Below, in pieces: positions 60,075 to 64,000 of a stretch of DNA of 64,000 nucleotides. The DNA is from Biostraticola tofi (GTDB taxonomy: Bacteria > Pseudomonadota > Gammaproteobacteria > Enterobacterales > Enterobacteriaceae): NCBI RefSeq assembly GCF_004343195.1, contig NZ_SMCR01000002.1, positions 629,889 through 693,888 on the forward strand. The letters are read 5' to 3'. The first letter of the stretch is position 1. Each line of letters opens with the position of its first letter. The notes beneath the pieces were generated by a model. That model saw nothing but the letters and a program-made list of their open reading frames with translations. It searched no databases and was not told the origin of the DNA. A program made the position numbers and the translations under genes.

Positions 60075-60802
60075 ACTCGCTGATTTTCCCTGAATGGCCG
60101 GCACCGGCCAACGTCCGCGCCTGTTCAACTACCCGCATGGGTGGCGCAAGCGTTGCACCATGGCAGTCATTGAATCTGGGTTCCCATGTCGGTGACCAAC
60201 CAGCAACGGTGGACCAGAACCGCCGTCGTTTGATCGAAATGGCCGGATTGCCCGGGCCGGTTGACTGGCTGTCCCAGGTACATGGCGTCGATGTCGTCAC
60301 CCTTGATGGCTGCGGCAGCGGCCATCAACCGGGCGATGCGGTTTATACTCGTCACGCAGGGCAAGTCTGCGCGGTGATGACTGCCGACTGTTTACCGGTG
60401 CTGTTTTGCAATCAGGCCGGCAGCGAAGTGGCTGCCGCCCATGCCGGCTGGCGAGGACTTTGCAACGGTATTCTTGAAAAGACCCTATCGACTTTTGCTG
60501 ACCATCCGGGGCAGATCATGGCTTGGCTGGGTCCAGCCATTGGTCCTCGGGCCTTTGAAGTGGGTGCCGAGGTCAGGGACGCTTTCATCGGCGTTGATGC
60601 GGCAGCGGAAGCCGCTTTCGTCGCTTCGGGCAACAAGTTTTTAGCAGATATCTATCTTTTGGCCAGATTGAGGCTGAAGGCCGCCGGCGTAAGGCAAATT
60701 TATGGTGGAAATCACTGTACAGTGACTGAAACTGCATTATTTTTCTCCTATCGGCGTGATGGAATCACCGGACGTATGGCAAGTTTGGTCTGGCTGATAT
60801 AA
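60071..60802 (+). CDS. pgeF: Purine nucleoside phosphorylase/laccase-like PgeF (YfiH)
   Basis: A 243-residue protein (E. coli YfiH 243). The conserved metal-site segments are SQVHGVDV, MTADCLPVLFCN and AAHAGWRGLCNGILEKT. The family acts on purine nucleosides, and has been linked to correct peptidoglycan editing in E. coli. Confidence 0.95.
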   Translation: MNSLIFPEWPAPANVRACSTTRMGGASVAPWQSLNLGSHVGDQPATVDQNRRRLIEMAGLPGPVDWLSQVHGVDVVTLDGCGSGHQPGDAVYTRHAGQVCAVMTADCLPVLFCNQAGSEVAAAHAGWRGLCNGILEKTLSTFADHPGQIMAWLGPAIGPRAFEVGAEVRDAFIGVDAAAEAAFVASGNKFLADIYLLARLRLKAAGVRQIYGGNHCTVTETALFFSYRRDGITGRMASLVWLI

Positions 60803-60865
60803 TCTCTCTCCCCAAGACGGTCCAGGATGGGTAACAAATATCATCCAACTTATTGGCGAAATATC

Positions 60866-60894
60866 CTTGAATTTTAAATAAACGACCTTATTTA
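60866..60894 (+). promoter_or_regulatory. Sigma-32 heat-shock promoter of clpB
   Basis: CTTGAA (60866-60871), 14-bp spacer, then CCTTATTTA (60886-60894), close to the sigma-32 pattern CTTGAA-N14-CCCCATNTA. Start expected near 60900, leaving about 34 bases of leader. Confidence 0.85.
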
Positions 60895-60933
60895 ATCTCC
60901 AGAGTAGCAATTTTGACCAATGTGGGAGGAGTT

Positions 60934-63507
60934 ATGCGTCTGGATCGTCTTACCAATAAATTCCAGCTTGCCCTCGCCGATGCCCAGTCCTTAGCACTTG
61001 GGCGCGACAATCAGTTCATCGAACCTTTACATCTTATGCAGGCCTTGCTGAAACAGGAAGGCGGCAGCGTCAGGCCTTTGCTGCAATCGGCCGGCGTCAA
61101 CGCAGCTAAATTCACTATCGATGTCGAGCAGGCTTGTGAACGTCTGCCCCAGGTCCAGGGTACCGACGGCGATGTCCAACCTTCGGCCGACCTCATCCGG
61201 GTGCTTAACCTGTGCGACAAATTTGCCCAGAAGCGCGGCGACAGTTTTATTTCATCTGAGTTATTTGTCCTGGCTGCCCTGGAGTCGCGTGGAGCCCTGG
61301 CGGATTTACTGAAATCGGCCGGCGCGACCAGCGACACTATTACCCAGGCGATAGATCAAATGCGCGGTGGAGAAAACGTGAAAGAACAAGGTGCAGAAGA
61401 GCAGCGGCAAGCTTTGCAGAAATACACTATCGATCTGACCGAAAGGGCAGAGCAGGGTAAACTGGATCCGGTTATCGGTCGTGACGAAGAGATTCGGCGT
61501 ACCATCCAGGTTCTGCAGCGCCGTACAAAAAATAACCCGGTCTTGATCGGCGAGCCCGGCGTCGGTAAAACCGCCATTGTTGAAGGGCTGGCCCAGCGTA
61601 TCATCAATGGTGAAGTACCTGAGGGCATGAAAAACAGTCGTGTGTTGTCGCTGGACATGGGGTCGCTGGTCGCCGGCGCCAAATATCGCGGCGAATTTGA
61701 AGAACGTCTCAAAGCGGTGCTTAACGACTTGTCCAAACAGGAAGGCAATATCATCCTGTTCATTGATGAACTGCATACCATGGTCGGCGCCGGCAAAGCC
61801 GATGGGGCGATGGATGCAGGCAACATGCTGAAGCCGGCACTCGCACGCGGCGAGCTCCACTGTGTTGGCGCCACCACCCTGGATGAGTATCGCCAGTATA
61901 TTGAGAAAGACGCGGCTCTTGAGCGCCGGTTCCAGAAAGTGTTTGTGGCGGAGCCCAGTGTTGAAGATACCATCGCTATACTGCGGGGCTTGAAGGAGCG
62001 CTATGAGCTCCATCACCATGTACAGATAACTGACCCTGCTATCGTTGCCGCCGCCACGCTGTCGCACCGTTATATCGCTGACCGACAGTTGCCGGACAAA
62101 GCTATCGACCTTATCGACGAGGCGGCTTCAAGCATCCGTATCCAGATTGACTCCAAGCCTGAAGCGCTGGATCGGCTCGAACGCCGGATCATCCAGTTGA
62201 AACTGGAGCAGCAGGCGCTGAAAAAAGAATCTGATGATGCGAGCCTCAAACGCCTGTCGATGCTGAATGAGGAACTGGATCATAAAGAGCGGGAATATTC
62301 CGAGCTTGAAGAAGAATGGAAAGCTGAAAAGGCTTCCCTGTCCGGTACCCAGACGCTAAAAGCTGAACTGGAACAGGCGAAGCTGGCTATTGAACAAGCG
62401 CGTCGCGTTGGTGATCTGGCCCGCATGTCTGAGTTACAGTATGGGCGTATTCCTGAGCTGGAAAAACAGCTCGCGGCAGCAGCCCAGTCTGAAGGCAAAA
62501 CCATGCGCTTGCTGCGTAACCGCGTTACCGATACTGAAATCGCTGAGGTATTGGCGCGCTGGACCGGTATTCCGGTATCAAGGATGCTGGAAAGCGAGCG
62601 GGAAAAGCTGCTGCGTATGGAGCAGGATTTACACCAGCGCGTTATCGGCCAGAATGAGGCGGTAGAAGCCGTATCGAATGCTATCAGGCGCAGTCGTGCC
62701 GGACTTGCCGATCCTAACCGTCCCATCGGGTCATTTATGTTCCTTGGGCCAACCGGGGTAGGTAAGACCGAGCTGTGTAAAGCGCTGGCGACGTTCCTGT
62801 TCAACAGTGATGACGCCATGGTGCGGATAGATATGTCCGAATTTATGGAAAAGCATTCGGTATCGCGTCTGGTTGGCGCTCCTCCGGGATATGTCGGTTA
62901 TGAAGAAGGTGGCTATCTGACCGAGGCGGTGCGCCGTCGTCCTTATTCGGTCATCTTGCTGGATGAAATCGAGAAGGCGCATCCGGATGTGTTCAATATT
63001 CTGCTGCAGGTGCTGGATGACGGCCGACTGACAGATGGCCAGGGACGCACGGTTGATTTTCGCAATACAGTGGTCATCATGACATCGAATCTGGGATCTG
63101 ATGTTATCCAGGAGCGATTCGGCGAGATGAATTACCAGCAGATGAAAGATATGGTTCTGGGAGTGGTCAGCCATCATTTCAGGCCGGAGTTTATCAACCG
63201 GGTCGATGAAGTAGTGGTATTCCATCCGCTTACTCGTGAGCACATTTCCAACATCGCCCAGATTCAGCTGCAGCGACTGCACAAACGTCTGGAAGATCGT
63301 GGTTATAGCATGACCTTAAGTGATGAAGCGCTAGACCTGCTGGCTAAAACCGGATTCGATCCGGTATATGGAGCGCGTCCTCTCAAGCGCGCCATCCAGC
63401 AGGAAATCGAAAACCCCTTGTCCCAGCAGATCCTGGCCGGGACCTTGATTCCAGGGGTGCCGGTACGTCTGGAAGTCAAAGATGATCACATCGTTGCCTT
63501 ACAGTAA
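60934..63507 (+). CDS. clpB: Protein disaggregase ClpB
   Basis: An 857-residue AAA+ chaperone (E. coli 857). N domain, two ATPase modules (Walker [11 protein letters not shown] and [10 protein letters not shown]), and the middle coiled coil (about residues 410-525, [15 protein letters not shown] [19 protein letters not shown]). The ATG at 60934 has GGGAGGAG upstream; the frame's earlier start (60913) lies in the leader. Confidence 0.98.
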   Translation: MRLDRLTNKFQLALADAQSLALGRDNQFIEPLHLMQALLKQEGGSVRPLLQSAGVNAAKFTIDVEQACERLPQVQGTDGDVQPSADLIRVLNLCDKFAQKRGDSFISSELFVLAALESRGALADLLKSAGATSDTITQAIDQMRGGENVKEQGAEEQRQALQKYTIDLTERAEQGKLDPVIGRDEEIRRTIQVLQRRTKNNPVLIGEPGVGKTAIVEGLAQRIINGEVPEGMKNSRVLSLDMGSLVAGAKYRGEFEERLKAVLNDLSKQEGNIILFIDELHTMVGAGKADGAMDAGNMLKPALARGELHCVGATTLDEYRQYIEKDAALERRFQKVFVAEPSVEDTIAILRGLKERYELHHHVQITDPAIVAAATLSHRYIADRQLPDKAIDLIDEAASSIRIQIDSKPEALDRLERRIIQLKLEQQALKKESDDASLKRLSMLNEELDHKEREYSELEEEWKAEKASLSGTQTLKAELEQAKLAIEQARRVGDLARMSELQYGRIPELEKQLAAAAQSEGKTMRLLRNRVTDTEIAEVLARWTGIPVSRMLESEREKLLRMEQDLHQRVIGQNEAVEAVSNAIRRSRAGLADPNRPIGSFMFLGPTGVGKTELCKALATFLFNSDDAMVRIDMSEFMEKHSVSRLVGAPPGYVGYEEGGYLTEAVRRRPYSVILLDEIEKAHPDVFNILLQVLDDGRLTDGQGRTVDFRNTVVIMTSNLGSDVIQERFGEMNYQQMKDMVLGVVSHHFRPEFINRVDEVVVFHPLTREHISNIAQIQLQRLHKRLEDRGYSMTLSDEALDLLAKTGFDPVYGARPLKRAIQQEIENPLSQQILAGTLIPGVPVRLEVKDDHIVALQ

Positions 63508-63730
63508 TAATTAAGGTGTTATCCATGGTGCAAGCTGCCAGGCCTGTACCATGGCCTTCCTTTCCCACTCCAGCAGCGCAAACTCAGTCTTAGCGACATT
63601 CCGCAGCATCAATATGTTGCCTCGCCGCTGATGTTTTGAGCCGACTGGGCATGTCCCAAGGCCTAATCGTTGGGAAAAAGAGCGGTTTGTTCTAATTCTG
63701 AGCGGTTGGCCGTATTTTTAAAATTAGCGC
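63508..63730. other. 223-bp gap with AT-rich stretch upstream of rrn P1
   Basis: No gene seen. The last 60 bp before P1 are AT rich (TATTTTTAAAATT), fitting an UP element, with room for Fis sites farther upstream. Confidence 0.6.
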
Positions 63731-63758
63731 TTGTCATGCCGCAGGAAGTCCCTATAAT
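63731..63758 (+). promoter_or_regulatory. rrn P1 promoter
   Basis: -35 TTGTCA, 16-bp spacer, -10 TATAAT, followed by a GC-rich discriminator (GCGCCTCCACTG) nearly identical to E. coli rrn P1, typical for stringent control by ppGpp/DksA. Confidence 0.95.
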
Positions 63759-63838
63759 GCGCCTCCACTGACCGGGAATAAGCGCTTCGACGCACCGGGT
63801 CGGGAAGGGAAAAGCGCTTCGGTGAAGCAAATAAAAGC

Positions 63839-63866
63839 TTGACTCTTCAGCGGGAAAACGTAATAT
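63839..63866 (+). promoter_or_regulatory. rrn P2 promoter
   Basis: -35 TTGACT, 16-bp spacer, -10 TAATAT, 108 bp after P1, as in E. coli rrn operons. Confidence 0.9.
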
Positions 63867-64000
63867 ACGCCACCCGCGCCACGTGAGTTTTTTCACGCTG
63901 GCCACGCTCTTTAACAATTTATCAGACAATCTGTGTGGGCACTCACAAGACGATATCAGATGTAAAAAATATCAAGTCTTGAAGAGTGAACAAACAGTAA
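63867..64000 (+). rRNA. rrn leader (start of 16S rRNA operon), partial
   Basis: Contains a boxB-like hairpin (GTGAGTTTTTTCAC near 63883-63896), boxA GCTCTTTAACA (63906-63916) and the leader segment ATCAGACAATCTGTGTGGGC. The 16S rRNA itself should begin shortly beyond the right edge of the window. Same position as rrnG, downstream of clpB in E. coli. Confidence 0.9.

Noticed and set aside
63663..63929. 88-residue minus-strand frame at the right end
   Set aside because: It lies across the rrn P1/P2 promoters and leader, which are well supported.

Overview
The window reads as a chromosome segment from a member of Enterobacterales (gammaproteobacteria). The evidence is a long run of genes in enterobacterial order with high identity to the E. 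coli proteins as I remember them: pncC-recA-recX-alaS-csrA-serV-argV, yqaB-yqaA-gshA-micA-luxS, corB-ypjD-ffh-rpsP-rimM-trmD-rplS, yfiL-aroF-tyrA, pheL-pheA-raiA-bamD, rluD-pgeF-clpB and an rrn promoter at the right edge. Several details (luxS followed by corB, no yfiBNR, a selenium-free FdhF) fit a Pectobacteriaceae or Sodalis/Brenneria-like lineage better than E. coli, but I cannot name the genus. No phage, integrase, intact IS element or CRISPR array was found.

Layout. 1-3.3 kb: an AraC regulator, cyclopropane fatty acid synthase and an MBL-fold hydrolase. 3.3-28.1 kb: one continuous hydrogen-metabolism island. It holds nikABCDE-nikR (nickel import), hypF, fdhF and hydN, hycABCDEFGHI (formate hydrogenlyase-1), then divergently hypABCDE and fhlA. 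28.1-33.3 kb: accessory genes (yjdM, a LysE-type exporter, an unrecognised 370-residue protein with an Asp-rich tract, a DoxX protein, an amino-acid permease and binding protein without an ATPase). 33.3-39.6 kb: recA to the tRNA cluster. 39.6-41.9 kb: a divergent AraC/SDR pair and an empty stretch, inserted between the tRNAs and yqaB. 41.9-64 kb: core genes for glutathione, AI-2, SRP and ribosome biogenesis, aromatic amino acids, outer-membrane assembly, ClpB, and rrn P1/P2.

How the genes work together. The island encodes nearly everything specific to a formate hydrogenlyase: nickel uptake with its repressor, all six Hyp maturation factors, the HycI protease, the membrane and soluble complex, the formate dehydrogenase and the activator. 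Regulatory DNA can be read directly: a NikR operator over the -10 of nikA, an FNR-like site centred near -41.5 of the same promoter, sigma-54 promoters facing hycA and hypA, a weaker one before hydN, and a shared TGACGA core in the presumed FhlA target regions. FdhF carries Cys (TGT) at position 140, where E. coli has selenocysteine, so this FHL should not need selenium.

No clearly new system was found. The points most worth a second look are the selenium-free FHL-1 island, the FhlA motif variant GSFTGA together with its candidate DNA motif, the 16-bp tandem repeats, the unknown 370-residue protein, and the inverted repeat between tyrA and pheA. All homology statements come from recognising sequence motifs and remembered family members; no search was run.
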